From Candidatus Hydrogenedentota bacterium (GTDB taxonomy: Bacteria; Hydrogenedentota; Hydrogenedentia; Hydrogenedentales; JAGMZX01): a stretch of 64,000 nt of DNA. The position numbers were made by a program, and so were the translations under genes. Under the pieces are notes generated by a model, which was not told the origin of the DNA, did not search any database, and saw only the letters and a list, made by a program, of their open reading frames with translations. Location: the NCBI GenBank assembly GCA_029556545.1, contig JAKQEQ010000111.1, positions 46,913 through 110,912 on the forward strand. The letters are read 5' to 3'. This document shows, one piece after another, positions 55,005 through 63,920 of the stretch; positions within the stretch are counted from its first letter, which is position 1, and every line of letters starts with the position of its first letter.

Positions 55005-55307
55005 GTGTCCCCCCAAGTGCAACTGGACGACGAAACGCTGGCGGCATTCTGTCGCAAATGGCGGATTCGGGAGCTTTCATTGTTCGGTTCGGCGCTTCGT
55101 GACGATTTCGGCCCTGAGAGCGACCTGGACTTTCTGGTCAGCTTCGAGTCCGGCGTCTCATTGGACTTGTCCGACCTGCTGGACATGAAAGAGGAACTGG
55201 AAACGCGCTGCGGCAGACCGGTGGACATCGTGGAAAAGGAAACGCTGCGCAACCCGTGGAGAGCACACGAAATCCTGAAGACGCGCAAGGTGCTCTATGC
55301 CGCCTGA
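55005..55307 (+). CDS. MNT-type minimal nucleotidyltransferase antitoxin
   Basis: 100-residue partner of HepT. The motif LFGSALRDDFGPESDLDFLV contains G28-S29 and the D40-x-D42 pair of the nucleotidyltransferase site. In studied MNT-HepT pairs this enzyme AMPylates the toxin and silences it. The GTG start follows AAGGAG by 8 nt. Its end overlaps the HepT start by 11 bp, the usual arrangement. Confidence 0.9.
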   Translation: MSPQVQLDDETLAAFCRKWRIRELSLFGSALRDDFGPESDLDFLVSFESGVSLDLSDLLDMKEELETRCGRPVDIVEKETLRNPWRAHEILKTRKVLYAA

Positions 55308-55662
55308 TAACCGGGAGATGGCGTGGCTCTGGGACATGCTGGACGCCGCGCGAACGGCCGTCGCGTTTACGCAAGACCTGCGATTCGAGGCGTTTCTCGA
55401 AGACCGGAGAACCCGCAACGCCGTCGAGCGCAACTTCGAGATATTGGGCGAGGCGGCCCGACGTATATCCGACAAGACGCGTGGCGAAATCGAGGAGATT
55501 CCCTGGCGGTCCATCATCGGTTTGCGCAACATAGTGGCTCACGAATACGGCGAAATCCGGTACGAAATTCTCTGGAACGTGTGTCGAGAGAATCTACCCT
55601 CGTTGATTCGTTTTCTCGAATCAATGGGTGTCGATAGTCCCCCATCGGCAAAGGACCTTTGA
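55297..55662 (+). CDS. HepT-type (DUF86) ribonuclease toxin
   Basis: 121-residue HEPN toxin. The catalytic R-x4-H-x-Y motif is intact: R77, H82, Y84 in LRNIVAHEYGEI; the tyrosine is the site modified by MNT in known systems. WLWDMLDAARTAVAFTQDL and ERNFEILGEAARRISD are typical of the family. Overlaps the MNT gene by 11 bp, giving coupled expression. The pair sits alone between an ABC ATPase gene and galK, as mobile toxin-antitoxin pairs often do. Confidence 0.9.
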   Translation: MPPDNREMAWLWDMLDAARTAVAFTQDLRFEAFLEDRRTRNAVERNFEILGEAARRISDKTRGEIEEIPWRSIIGLRNIVAHEYGEIRYEILWNVCRENLPSLIRFLESMGVDSPPSAKDL

Positions 55663-55791
55663 CAACTTGCGCATCTTACTTGCGGCCGGCAGGCGGTACG
55701 GAGTGGCACGGCGCGGGCCCAGGTAAGTACGTTGATGGGTAGCCGCACACTGCGAAGTTCTCAGGTCTGAGAGGCCAAGAATACGAACGAT

Positions 55792-56970
55792 ATGTGCAAG
55801 ACCTACGTCCAGGACCTTTTTGACCGCTTCCGCGCCGCCTTCGACGCGGAACCGCGGGTAATTGCGCGCGCGCCGGGGCGGGTAAACCTGATCGGCGAGC
55901 ACACGGACTATAACCACGGGTTCGTGCTGCCGATGGCCATCGAACGCGAGACACGCATCGCCGCGCGGGGCCGGGAGGACGGGCGGCTCGTGGCGGTCGC
56001 GGCGGACCTCGACGCGCGCGCGGAGGCGGACCTCGATCAGCGCGCGCGCGACCCGAAAGCGCCGTGGATGGATTACCTCGTGGGCGTGGCGGACGAATTG
56101 GCGCGGCTCGATCTCCCCCTGACCGGCGCGGACCTGCTGGTCACGGGCGACGTGCCCATCGGCTGCGGCCTCAGCAGTTCCGCCGCCCTCGAAATGGCCG
56201 CCTTGACGCTCTTCGAGGCGCTGGGCGGCTTCCAACTCGACGGCGCGGAGGCGGCGCGCCTGGGCCAGCGGGTCGAGAACCGGTTTCTGGGCCTGAGCAC
56301 GGGGATCATGGACCAGTTCATCTCGCGCATGGGCCGCGCGGGCCACGCCCTCTTTCTCGATTGCCGCGGCTTCGACCACGAGCTCGTCCCCATTACGGGC
56401 GAAACCACCACCTTCGTCATCGCGAACACGGGCATCTCGCGGGGGCTCACCGCCTCGAAGTACAACGAGCGGGTCGCGGAGTGCCGCGAGGCGGTCGAGG
56501 CAATCCGTCGCGCTACCGGGAAGCCCGGCACGCACCTGCGCGACTTCACGCTCGACCACCTGGAGACGGCGGCCAAGGACATGCGTCTCGAGGCGTTCCG
56601 CCGCGCCCGGCACGTCATCACGGAAAACGCGCGCACGCTGGCGGCGCGCGAGGCCATGCAGCGGGGCGAAATGGCCCGACTCGGCGAACTGATGACGGCG
56701 TCGGACGCCAGCCTCCGCGAGGATTACGCAGTGACCTGCCCGGAACTGGACGCCATCACCCGCATCGCCCGGGACCTGCCGGGCTGTCTCGGCGCGCGCA
56801 TGACCGGCGCCGGATTCGGCGGTTGCAGCATCAACTTGGTCGAGAAGGCCCACGCGGGTGATTTCGGCGCGCGGCTGCTGCCGGCGTACCGGGACGCCAC
56901 AGGCTGCGAGGGCGAAATCATTGTTTCCGGGGCGGCCGACGGCGCGGGAATCGTCTTCCGCTCCGAGTGA
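55792..56970 (+). CDS. galK: Galactokinase
   Basis: Phosphorylates galactose at C1 (Leloir pathway, cytoplasm). All GHMP signatures are present: RAPGRVNLIGEHTDYNHGFV (substrate loop), VPIGCGLSSSAALEMAALTL (ATP-binding glycine/serine loop), LSTGIMDQFISRMG (catalytic Asp region), and ARMTGAGFGGCSINLV near the C-terminus. 392 residues, normal. The ATG has no strong ribosome site. No galT or galE is adjacent; the upstream ABC ATPase could serve sugar uptake. Confidence 0.95.
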   Translation: MCKTYVQDLFDRFRAAFDAEPRVIARAPGRVNLIGEHTDYNHGFVLPMAIERETRIAARGREDGRLVAVAADLDARAEADLDQRARDPKAPWMDYLVGVADELARLDLPLTGADLLVTGDVPIGCGLSSSAALEMAALTLFEALGGFQLDGAEAARLGQRVENRFLGLSTGIMDQFISRMGRAGHALFLDCRGFDHELVPITGETTTFVIANTGISRGLTASKYNERVAECREAVEAIRRATGKPGTHLRDFTLDHLETAAKDMRLEAFRRARHVITENARTLAAREAMQRGEMARLGELMTASDASLREDYAVTCPELDAITRIARDLPGCLGARMTGAGFGGCSINLVEKAHAGDFGARLLPAYRDATGCEGEIIVSGAADGAGIVFRSE

Positions 56971-57154
56971 CCCAGCAGCCCTCAGTTTGGTCGCTTATCC
57001 ATATCGTCCATACCGTCCATTCCCGGGAGCGCGCCCGGATTTGGGCAGAATCTGCCGGACTGCTGCACGGTCTTGCCGCGCGGCGCGGTCCGCCCATCGA
57101 TGCCGCGACCTTCTAACCCCTTATTTCGCAATATGTTGCGACTATCGGCCCACA

Positions 57155-57170
57155 TGGCACAACGGTTGCT
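57155..57170 (+). promoter_or_regulatory. sigma54 (RpoN) -24/-12 promoter for the flgB operon
   Basis: TGGCAC-N5-TTGCT, with GG and GC separated by exactly 10 bp, matches the RpoN consensus at every key position. Transcription should begin near 57181, about 40 nt before the flgB start. No sigma54-dependent activator gene is in the window. Confidence 0.85.
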
Positions 57171-57219
57171 TTCCATGATCCGGCACAGTGGGTGTCCCCA
57201 AGAGGAGGCAAGTAATTCC

Positions 57220-57615
57220 GTGCAAGTCTTCGCCGGTGTGAGCGCGGATCGGATGTTGATCGAGGGGCTGAAGGTGAGCGCCACCAATCACCGCATCCTC
57301 GCGAACAACATCGCCAACGCCGATACCCCGCGATTCGCACCGACGGAACTGGACTTCCAAGCCACCTTGCGCCGCGCACTCGAGGGCCGGGACCACGTCG
57401 ATCTCCGCACGACCCAGGTTCGGCACCTCGAGTACCGGTCGCATCGCCCGAAATTCGAAGGTCTTGCATTTTTGTCAAAAAATGACTACAATGCAGTGGA
57501 CTTGGATGACCAGTTGGCGAAGCTGGCGGAAAACCGGGGACGTTACGTAACGTATTCGGCCCTGCTGACTAAGCAATATCGGTCATACAGGACCATGCTC
57601 GACAACCTGCGTTAA
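57220..57615 (+). CDS. flgB: Flagellar basal-body rod protein FlgB
   Basis: Proximal rod protein. From the GTG at 57220 it reads VQVFAGVSADRMLIEGLKVS, then ATNHRILANNIANADTPRFA, the conserved N-x-x-N-x-x-T-P rod motif, and ends YSALLTKQYRSYRTMLDNLR. 131 residues, as usual. GAGGAGG lies 12 nt before the GTG. Longer starts upstream (to 57073) would run across the sigma54 promoter and are rejected. First gene of flagellar block 2. Confidence 0.93.
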   Translation: MQVFAGVSADRMLIEGLKVSATNHRILANNIANADTPRFAPTELDFQATLRRALEGRDHVDLRTTQVRHLEYRSHRPKFEGLAFLSKNDYNAVDLDDQLAKLAENRGRYVTYSALLTKQYRSYRTMLDNLR

Positions 57616-57626
57616 GGATTGTTGAC

Positions 57627-58046
57627 ATGCTGGAACAGGTGTCCGCGAGAGAAATCGCCGTAAGCGGCCTCCGGGCGCAGCGCACGCGGATGAACGTCAT
57701 CGCGAACAACATCGCGAACGCGACGACGACCCGCACGCCGGAAGGCGGCGCGTTTCGCCGCCAGATGGTCATTTTGCGGGGCGAGGAGCTTCGTTCCGGG
57801 TCGAACCTCGAGCGCCTCGGCGTCGAGGTGAAGCGCGTGGCGCATGACCCGTCGCCGTTCCGGCAGGTGTTCCAACCGGGCCACCCGGACGCGGACGCCG
57901 GCGGCTACGTAAGTTATCCGAATGTGAATCTGGCGGTGGAAATGGTAGACTTGGTCGCGGCGCAGCGCGCGTATGAAGCGAATGTCGCGGTGCTGGTCAC
58001 CGGGACGCGGATGCACGAGCGGGCGCTCGAGATCATCTCGGCATAA
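57627..58046 (+). CDS. flgC: Flagellar basal-body rod protein FlgC
   Basis: Rod protein of 139 residues. SGLRAQRTRMNVIANNIANA is the N-terminal rod motif, VSYPNVNLAVEMVDLVAAQR followed by AYEANVAVLVTGTRM is the typical C-terminal part. Lies 11 nt after flgB and 15 nt before fliE. Confidence 0.95.
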   Translation: MLEQVSAREIAVSGLRAQRTRMNVIANNIANATTTRTPEGGAFRRQMVILRGEELRSGSNLERLGVEVKRVAHDPSPFRQVFQPGHPDADAGGYVSYPNVNLAVEMVDLVAAQRAYEANVAVLVTGTRMHERALEIISA

Positions 58047-58061
58047 TGGAGGCAGCGCGGC

Positions 58062-58382
58062 GTGGACACGCCCATCCAACGGACTGACTTGGGGTTGCGA
58101 CGCCTCGAAACCGAGGCGACACAACTGCGTCAGCCCCGGGTGCGCCCCCATGGCGCGGAGGATGTCTCGTTCAAGGACATGCTGGCCGAGGCCGTTGCCG
58201 AGGTGCGCAATCTGCAAACGGAAGCGGACAACACCATCAAGAAACTCGTGGCGGGCGAGATCACGGACGTGACCGAGGCGATGGTCGCCGTCGAGAAGGC
58301 GGACTTGGCGTTCCAGACCATGATGACGGTGCGGAACAAGGTGGTCACGGCCTACGAAGAGATTATGCGGATGCAGGTGTGA
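58062..58382 (+). CDS. fliE: Flagellar hook-basal body complex protein FliE
   Basis: 106-residue MS-ring/rod junction protein. SFKDMLAEAVAEVRNLQTEA and KLVAGEITDVTEAMVAVEKA then DLAFQTMMTVRNKVVTAYEE IMRM match the family throughout. The GTG start follows GGAGG by about 9 nt. It is followed by an unusual 375-bp gap before fliF. Confidence 0.93.
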   Translation: MDTPIQRTDLGLRRLETEATQLRQPRVRPHGAEDVSFKDMLAEAVAEVRNLQTEADNTIKKLVAGEITDVTEAMVAVEKADLAFQTMMTVRNKVVTAYEEIMRMQV

Positions 58383-58757
58383 CGCGGGCCGCGCGGTCCA
58401 TGGACCGCCCATCGCGCCATGCCTCGATATGCTTCGCTTGGTGGAGCGATAGCGGCGTCGGGACCAGGTGGCGGCCCCGACGCGAATGGACCGGCGGGCG
58501 TGCCGTGCTGGGCGTCGGCCGGTTGCAGGCGGAGATACGAGTTTAATCGCCTTTTCGGGCGTCGCGGCCGGTGCAGGCCGCGGCGTCGGTGGGTTTGTCG
58601 CGCCGGCAGGGCGCGCCACGGCGTTGCGGGGCGTGGCGCGGCTCGGGCGTCGCGACAAGGGCGCAAGAAAACACGGTGACGTGGGCGGTAACGTGACCGA
58701 CGGGCGCGGTGTGCGGCGCGATGCGCACGGGACGCGCCCGGCGAGAGGAATGAGTCC
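58383..58757. other. 375-bp gap inside the flagellar operon, no gene seen
   Basis: Very GC-rich. It starts with a perfect 16-bp palindrome GCGGTCCATGGACCGC (58393-58408), 10 bp after the fliE stop. Open frames (for example 58468-58908, glycine/arginine-rich) overlap fliF and lack ribosome sites. It may hold an internal promoter or regulatory RNA, or the remains of a lost gene. Confidence 0.5.
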
Positions 58758-60311
58758 GTGGATTTCTTGCGGCAGTTGGCGGCCGGGATCGCCGCGACGT
58801 GGCGGCAACTCACCCTCAGTGCGCGCGTCAGTATCGCGCTCTGGGGCGTTGCGGCGTCGATTATCATCATCGTTGTGGTCATCATGGGCAGCCGGCCCCA
58901 GTACGTGACCCTCACCGAAAGCGTGGACGCAAAGGCGCTGAGCACCATTCGCGGCGTACTGGACGACCAGGGCATATCCCACCGGCTGCGCGACGGCGGC
59001 CGCGGCATCGAGGTGCCGCTGTCGTCCCTGAGCGAGGCGCGCCTCCTGCTCGCGGAACGAAACCTGCCCGTGGACCGCGGGCGATCCCCCGGCTTCGAAC
59101 TGTTCGATGAAACGGACCTGATGACGAACCGGTATCTTCAGGACGTGCAGTTCATGCGGGCGGTGCAAGGGGAACTCGAAGCGGTCCTGAACGATTTTGA
59201 TTTCATCGACTATTCCCGCGTCATCATCCGCGAGGCGCGGGCGGAATTATTCCGGCGGGACGAGCGGCCCGCCGAGGCCCTGGTCACCTTGCAGACCAAC
59301 CGGCGGCTGCGCCCGGATGAAATCAAGGGCATTCTCAATCTGGTGGCGCAGGGGGGCGGTCCGAGTCTTGACAAGGACCATATCACCATCATGACAACCT
59401 CGGGCGAGGTGCTGGTCTCGCCGCCAGACAGCAAGTTCGCGTCTATTGCCAACTCGAAGCGCGAGTATATCGTCGCGTTGGAGCGGGAGCGCGAGGCGCG
59501 CGTGCTCGAGAGCCTGCGCGAAATGGGAGTGCGGGCGACGGTGCGCGTGAGCGCGCAGGTGGACTTCGACGAGAAGGAGGTCACGCAGGAGAAGGCGGAG
59601 GAGGGCCCGGTCATCAGTTCGTACACGACCTCGACGACGATGACGACGACGGACACCCCGCCGGAAGGCGCGCCGGGCGTGATGGCGAACATCGCGGAGG
59701 CGGCGACGACCGGCGGCACGCGCCATCAGGAGGAGACCTCGGAGACCATCGAGAACCTCGAACCGTCGTACACGCGCACAACGACCAAGTCGGGGCCCGG
59801 AAACGTGATAAAATACATGGTCGGCCTCGTGGTCGAGGGCGATTACGAAGAGGAACGGGACGCGCAAGGCAACTCCTCAAAGACGTACATCGGCTTGTCC
59901 GACGCGCGCAAGAAGACCTACAGTGATTTGGCGCGCATGGCGGTGGGCGAAGGCGAAGTCGAGACGGAGGTCATCCTGCACGACCATCCGTTCCAGGTGG
60001 ATACGGCGGTTGCGGCGGCAGGCGTGCGGGAAGCGCTGACGCTGGCGAGTTGGGCGCCCTGGCTGGACCGGCTCTGGTTCGTCGGGCAGGTCCTGCTTAT
60101 CGGCCTCGGTTTCCTGCTGATCCGGGCGTTTCTGCGGCGGGCCGTCGAGACCGCCGAGGACGAAGAGGCGCCCCGCCTCGAAACGCCGAAGGCGTCGCCC
60201 GAGGAACTGCGAATGCAGGAGGTGACTCAGGAGGTCGGGCGCATGTCGCGCGATGAACCGGAAACGGTCAGCGCGCTGCTGCGGACGTGGATGCTGGAAG
60301 AAGAGGATTAA
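58758..60311 (+). CDS. fliF: Flagellar M-ring protein FliF
   Basis: Forms the MS ring in the inner membrane. 517 residues: first membrane helix ASIIIIVVVIMGSRPQYVTL-like near residue 35, ring-building motifs (SLSEARLLLAERNLPVDRGR, GFELFDETDLMTNRYLQDVQ, FMRAVQGELEAVLND), a central region rich in Thr and Glu, the second helix VGQVLLIGLGFLLIRAFLRR and a C-terminal FliG-binding tail (SRDEPETVSALLRTWMLEEE). The GTG start follows GAGAGGAA by 8 nt. Confidence 0.95.
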   Translation: MDFLRQLAAGIAATWRQLTLSARVSIALWGVAASIIIIVVVIMGSRPQYVTLTESVDAKALSTIRGVLDDQGISHRLRDGGRGIEVPLSSLSEARLLLAERNLPVDRGRSPGFELFDETDLMTNRYLQDVQFMRAVQGELEAVLNDFDFIDYSRVIIREARAELFRRDERPAEALVTLQTNRRLRPDEIKGILNLVAQGGGPSLDKDHITIMTTSGEVLVSPPDSKFASIANSKREYIVALEREREARVLESLREMGVRATVRVSAQVDFDEKEVTQEKAEEGPVISSYTTSTTMTTTDTPPEGAPGVMANIAEAATTGGTRHQEETSETIENLEPSYTRTTTKSGPGNVIKYMVGLVVEGDYEEERDAQGNSSKTYIGLSDARKKTYSDLARMAVGEGEVETEVILHDHPFQVDTAVAAAGVREALTLASWAPWLDRLWFVGQVLLIGLGFLLIRAFLRRAVETAEDEEAPRLETPKASPEELRMQEVTQEVGRMSRDEPETVSALLRTWMLEEED

Positions 60312-60320
60312 CAGACGGCG

Positions 60321-61352
60321 GTGGCACGCAAACACGCGGAGACGCCCGTACTCGATGGGCGGCGCAAGGTGGCTATTTTCCTGGCCAGTCTCGGCCCGGA
60401 GAGCGCAAGCCGTGTGCTCGGGCAAATGAGCGACGAGGAGATCGAGCGGATCACGCTCGATCTGTCGAGTCTCGGCCCCGTCGAGCCCGAGGTGCGCCAG
60501 ACGGTGGTCGAGGAGTTCTTCCAGATGGCGGTCGGGCGTCGTTTCCTGACCCAAGGCGGCATCGAATTCGCGCGCGACCTGCTGGAGAAGACCTTCGGAG
60601 CGGAAAAGGCGTTCGATATTCTGAACCGCCTGCAAACGAGCCTACAGGAAGTCCCGTTTCAGTTTCTCAAGAAGGCGGACCCGGCCCAGATATCGAGCTT
60701 CATCCAGGACGAGCATCCGCAGACGATTTCGCTCATCCTCGCGCACCTCCCGCCGCAGACGTCGGCGATCGTTATTGCCTCCCTGCCGCAGAGCGTGCAG
60801 GCCGAAGTGGTGATGCGGATCGCCACGATGGACCGCACGCCGCCCGAGATCGTGCGCGAGGTCGAGCGGGTACTCGAGCGCAAGATGGCGGCGATATTCA
60901 GCCAGGGCTTCACGTTCGCGGGCGGCGTGAAAGAAGTGGCGGAAATCTTGAACCGCACCGAGCGCTCGACCGAGAAAACAATCATGTCGGAGCTGGAGGA
61001 GCGCGATCCGCAGCTTGCGGACGAGATCGCCCGGCTCATGTTCACCTTCGAGGATCTGGTCCACGTCGAGGACAGCGGCATTCAAAAGGCGCTGCGCGAA
61101 ATCGAGACGAAGGACCTCGCGCTCGCGCTGAAGTCGGCGAACGACGACGTGCAGGAGAAGATTTTCCGCAACATGTCCGAGCGCGCGCGGGAAATGATTA
61201 AGGAAGAAATCGACTTCATGGGTCCGGTGCGGCTGCGGAACGTGGAAGAGGCCCAGCAGCGGTTTGTCAGCGTGATCCGGCGTCTCGAGGAGGCCGGCGA
61301 AATCGTAATTCACGGACGCGGCGGGGCCGACGAGGACGAAATCCTGGTGTAG
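60321..61352 (+). CDS. fliG: Flagellar motor switch protein FliG
   Basis: C-ring protein that contacts FliF and the stator. 343 residues: RRKVAIFLASLGPESASRVL (N domain), QDEHPQTISLILAHLPPQTS (EHPQ motif of the middle domain), LMFTFEDLVHVEDSGIQKAL (C domain with the M-F-x-F-E-D-L motif) and charged torque helix ARE-MIKEEIDFMGPVRLRN. Starts with GTG 9 nt after the fliF stop. Confidence 0.96.
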   Translation: MARKHAETPVLDGRRKVAIFLASLGPESASRVLGQMSDEEIERITLDLSSLGPVEPEVRQTVVEEFFQMAVGRRFLTQGGIEFARDLLEKTFGAEKAFDILNRLQTSLQEVPFQFLKKADPAQISSFIQDEHPQTISLILAHLPPQTSAIVIASLPQSVQAEVVMRIATMDRTPPEIVREVERVLERKMAAIFSQGFTFAGGVKEVAEILNRTERSTEKTIMSELEERDPQLADEIARLMFTFEDLVHVEDSGIQKALREIETKDLALALKSANDDVQEKIFRNMSERAREMIKEEIDFMGPVRLRNVEEAQQRFVSVIRRLEEAGEIVIHGRGGADEDEILV

Positions 61353-61385
61353 ACGCCTCGAAACACGGGCGGAGAGCGGTTCACG

Positions 61386-62051
61386 ATGGGCAAAGTGTTC
61401 AAGCGAGCGGCCGACGCGCGGGAGATCGCGCCTTACGAGCGCGAGCCGCTCGAGGACCTCTCACGGGAACTCCTCGCCGCGCTCGACAGTGATTCCCTGA
61501 ACCTTGACCCCGCCGCCATGCGCGCGGCGCTCCTCGCCGACGTTCGCGCCGAAGCCGAATCAAAGGTACGGGAAGCCTTCGCCGAAGGGCGGCGACGCGG
61601 CTTCGAGGCCGGCCACCGCGAATTCCTGGAATCCGTCGCCGGCGCGACCGATACGCTGGCCGCCGCCGCGCAGGCCATTCGACTCGCCCATGACGAATTT
61701 CTTGCCTCGCTCGAACCGCAGGTGTTGCACCTCGTGAGGCGTATCGCCGAGCGCGTGCTCGGGCGCGAGATACGGACCGACCCCGATCTGGTGGCGCGCA
61801 CCGCGCGCCGCGCCCTGCAATGCGTGTCGGATCGCGCGCGGGTAACCGTTCTGGTGCATCCGACGGACCTCGATACCATGCGCACCCAGGAGGTTTCGGT
61901 GCTCGAGGAATTCAAGTCGGTGGGCGAACTGGTTATCGAGGCGGACGAGAACGTGACGCGGGGCGGCTGCGTGGTCGAGACGGAGACGCTCCACGTGGAC
62001 GCGCGGCTCGAACACCTGCTCGAAAAAGTGTTTGAAGAACTTGCGGATTAG
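61386..62051 (+). CDS. fliH: Flagellar export regulator FliH
   Basis: Stator-like regulator of the FliI ATPase. 221 residues: a charged coiled N-terminal half (VRAEAESKVREAFAEGRRRG then FEAGHREFLESVAGATDTLA) and the conserved C-terminal HrpE/FliH domain (LVRRIAERVLGREIRTDPDL, RVTVLVHPTDLDTMRTQEV, ENVTRGGCVVETETLHVDAR). ATG 33 nt after fliG and 5 nt before fliI. Confidence 0.92.
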   Translation: MGKVFKRAADAREIAPYEREPLEDLSRELLAALDSDSLNLDPAAMRAALLADVRAEAESKVREAFAEGRRRGFEAGHREFLESVAGATDTLAAAAQAIRLAHDEFLASLEPQVLHLVRRIAERVLGREIRTDPDLVARTARRALQCVSDRARVTVLVHPTDLDTMRTQEVSVLEEFKSVGELVIEADENVTRGGCVVETETLHVDARLEHLLEKVFEELAD

Positions 62052-62056
62052 CAGTC

Positions 62057-63400
62057 ATGGCCGCCATCAATCTACAGCGGTATCATGAGCGTTTGGACAC
62101 CGCCGTCCCGCTTTCGGCTTACGGGAAGGTCGTTGACGTGGTCGGCTTGACCATTCAGGCCACCGGACCGCACATGAATATCGGCGACTTATGCTACGTG
62201 GCGCCCGCCGCGCGCACGCGGGACCGGGGTGTTCGATCCCCGGCGCGCCTGCCGGTCGAGGTCGTGGGATTCCGCGAGGGGCGCATCCTGTTGATGCCGC
62301 TGAGCGACACGCGCGGTATCGGCCCCGGCAGCCTGCTGATTCCCACGTTTCGTCCGCAACTGGCCCACGTCGGGCCGGAATTGCTGGGCCGGGTCATCGA
62401 CAGTATGGGAAGGCCGCTGGACGGCGGACCGCCGCCGCGCTGGGCGGCGCAGGCCCCGTTGCGGGTGGCCGCGCCGCATCCGTTGCGCCGCCGTCGGATT
62501 ACCGAGCCGATAGTGACCGGGATTCGCGCCATTGACGCCTGCCTCACCTGCGGCAAGGGGCAGCGCGTCGGTATCATGTCCGGCAGCGGCATCGGCAAGA
62601 GCAAACTCATCGGCATGATCGCGCGCAACACCAACGCGGATGTCAACGTAATCGCCCTCATCGGCGAACGGGGCCGGGAAGTGCGCGATTTCATCGAGGG
62701 CGACCTCGGGGACGAGGGACTGGCCCGGTCCGTGGTCGTGGTGGCCACGTCGGACGGACCCGCCCTGCAGCGGCTGAACGGCGCGTTCATGGCCACCGCC
62801 ATCGCCGAGTGGTTCCGGGACCAGGGGGCGGACGTCATGCTGATGATGGATTCGGTGACGCGATTCGCCATGGCGCAGCGGGAAGTCGGCTTGGCCGTCG
62901 GCGAACCGCCGACGACCAAGGGATATCCGCCGTCCGTGTATGCGCTGCTGCCGAAGCTGCTCGAACGCGCTGGCATGTCCGAACGCGGCAGCATCACCGG
63001 CTTTTACGCGGTGCTGGTCGAAGCGGACGACCTGAACGACCCTGTGGGCGACGCGGTGCGCAGCATTCTCGACGGCCACGTCGCGTTGTCGCGCGACCTT
63101 GCGACGCGGGGGCAGTATCCCGCCGTGGACGTGAACCAGAGCGTCAGCCGGACCATGATTGACGTCACCGGAGAGACGCACCGCGAACTGGCGGCGCGCA
63201 TCCAGGCGGTGCTCGCCACCTACCGGGACGCGGAAGACCTCGTGAACATCGGCGCATACGCGCCGGGGAGCAATCCCGAGATTGACCGGGCGCTGCGACT
63301 GATGCCGGGCATCCGCGCCTTCCTGAAGCAAGGGCTTCACGAGCGCTTCGATTTCGCGGAGATCGAGGCGTACATGCGCGCGGCGCTGGGAGAAGCATAA
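62057..63400 (+). CDS. fliI: Flagellum-specific ATP synthase FliI
   Basis: Hexameric ATPase of the flagellar type III export apparatus. 447 residues. Walker A is IMSGSGIGKSKLIGMIARN, followed by VIALIGERGREVRDFIE, the Walker B region GADVMLMMDSVTRFAMAQRE, and GEPPTTKGYPPSVYALLPKL, all diagnostic. The end FDFAEIEAYMRAALGEA is normal. fliJ starts 1 nt after its stop. Confidence 0.96.
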   Translation: MAAINLQRYHERLDTAVPLSAYGKVVDVVGLTIQATGPHMNIGDLCYVAPAARTRDRGVRSPARLPVEVVGFREGRILLMPLSDTRGIGPGSLLIPTFRPQLAHVGPELLGRVIDSMGRPLDGGPPPRWAAQAPLRVAAPHPLRRRRITEPIVTGIRAIDACLTCGKGQRVGIMSGSGIGKSKLIGMIARNTNADVNVIALIGERGREVRDFIEGDLGDEGLARSVVVVATSDGPALQRLNGAFMATAIAEWFRDQGADVMLMMDSVTRFAMAQREVGLAVGEPPTTKGYPPSVYALLPKLLERAGMSERGSITGFYAVLVEADDLNDPVGDAVRSILDGHVALSRDLATRGQYPAVDVNQSVSRTMIDVTGETHRELAARIQAVLATYRDAEDLVNIGAYAPGSNPEIDRALRLMPGIRAFLKQGLHERFDFAEIEAYMRAALGEA

Positions 63401-63401
63401 C

Positions 63402-63914
63402 GTGCCGCACCGGAAGCCAGGGCATTTTGCGACGCTCCTGCGTGTGCGCAAGCGCGTCGAGGAATTGAAGGCACAGGCGCTCGCCGCGACCCGCGGCAAG
63501 ATCTACGCCGCCAGGAATCAGCGCGCGGCCATCGCCGAGGAACAAAAGGAGACGCTGATGCGGGCGGGCGCGCTGCTGCGCGAGACATTCGACGCGAGCG
63601 ACGTCCGAAGGTATTATCAGTTCGAGCGGCATCTCGCCCGACTCGCCGTGCGCAAGGACGCGGAAATCCGCTCCCTCGAACGCACGGCCACCGGCCAACG
63701 CAAGGAACTCGAGGAGGCGGTAAAGGGCAGGCGCGTCGCGGAGAAACTCGAGGACCGCACCAAGGCGGCCTATGAGGATTTTGTGCGGAAGGAGGAACAG
63801 AAGTTGGTCGACGAACTGGCGAGCGGCAGGGGGCGCGGCGCCGCCTTCGCGGACGGCGCGAAGGGCGCGCGCCAAGCCCAGCGCACCGGAACGCGTCCGA
63901 TACGAGGGAAGTGA
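63402..63914 (+). CDS. fliJ: Flagellar export protein FliJ
   Basis: 170-residue coiled-coil chaperone escort that stimulates FliI. LLRVRKRVEELKAQALAATR and RRYYQFERHLARLAVRKDAE are the antiparallel helix pair of the family; the end is a basic tail. The GTG start is 1 nt after the fliI stop, so it is translationally coupled. Sequence identity is low for this family; position is decisive. Confidence 0.85.
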   Translation: MPHRKPGHFATLLRVRKRVEELKAQALAATRGKIYAARNQRAAIAEEQKETLMRAGALLRETFDASDVRRYYQFERHLARLAVRKDAEIRSLERTATGQRKELEEAVKGRRVAEKLEDRTKAAYEDFVRKEEQKLVDELASGRGRGAAFADGAKGARQAQRTGTRPIRGK

Positions 63915-63920
63915 CCGGAT

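Noticed and set aside
57073-57219. Longer FlgB start (ATG 57073 and later in-frame ATGs)
   Set aside because: The extension would span the sigma54 promoter and the expected transcript start, and FlgB proteins begin near the GTG at 57220.
58468-58757. A coding frame in the fliE-fliF gap
   Set aside because: Glycine/arginine-rich composition, no ribosome site, runs into fliF out of frame and matches nothing recognisable.
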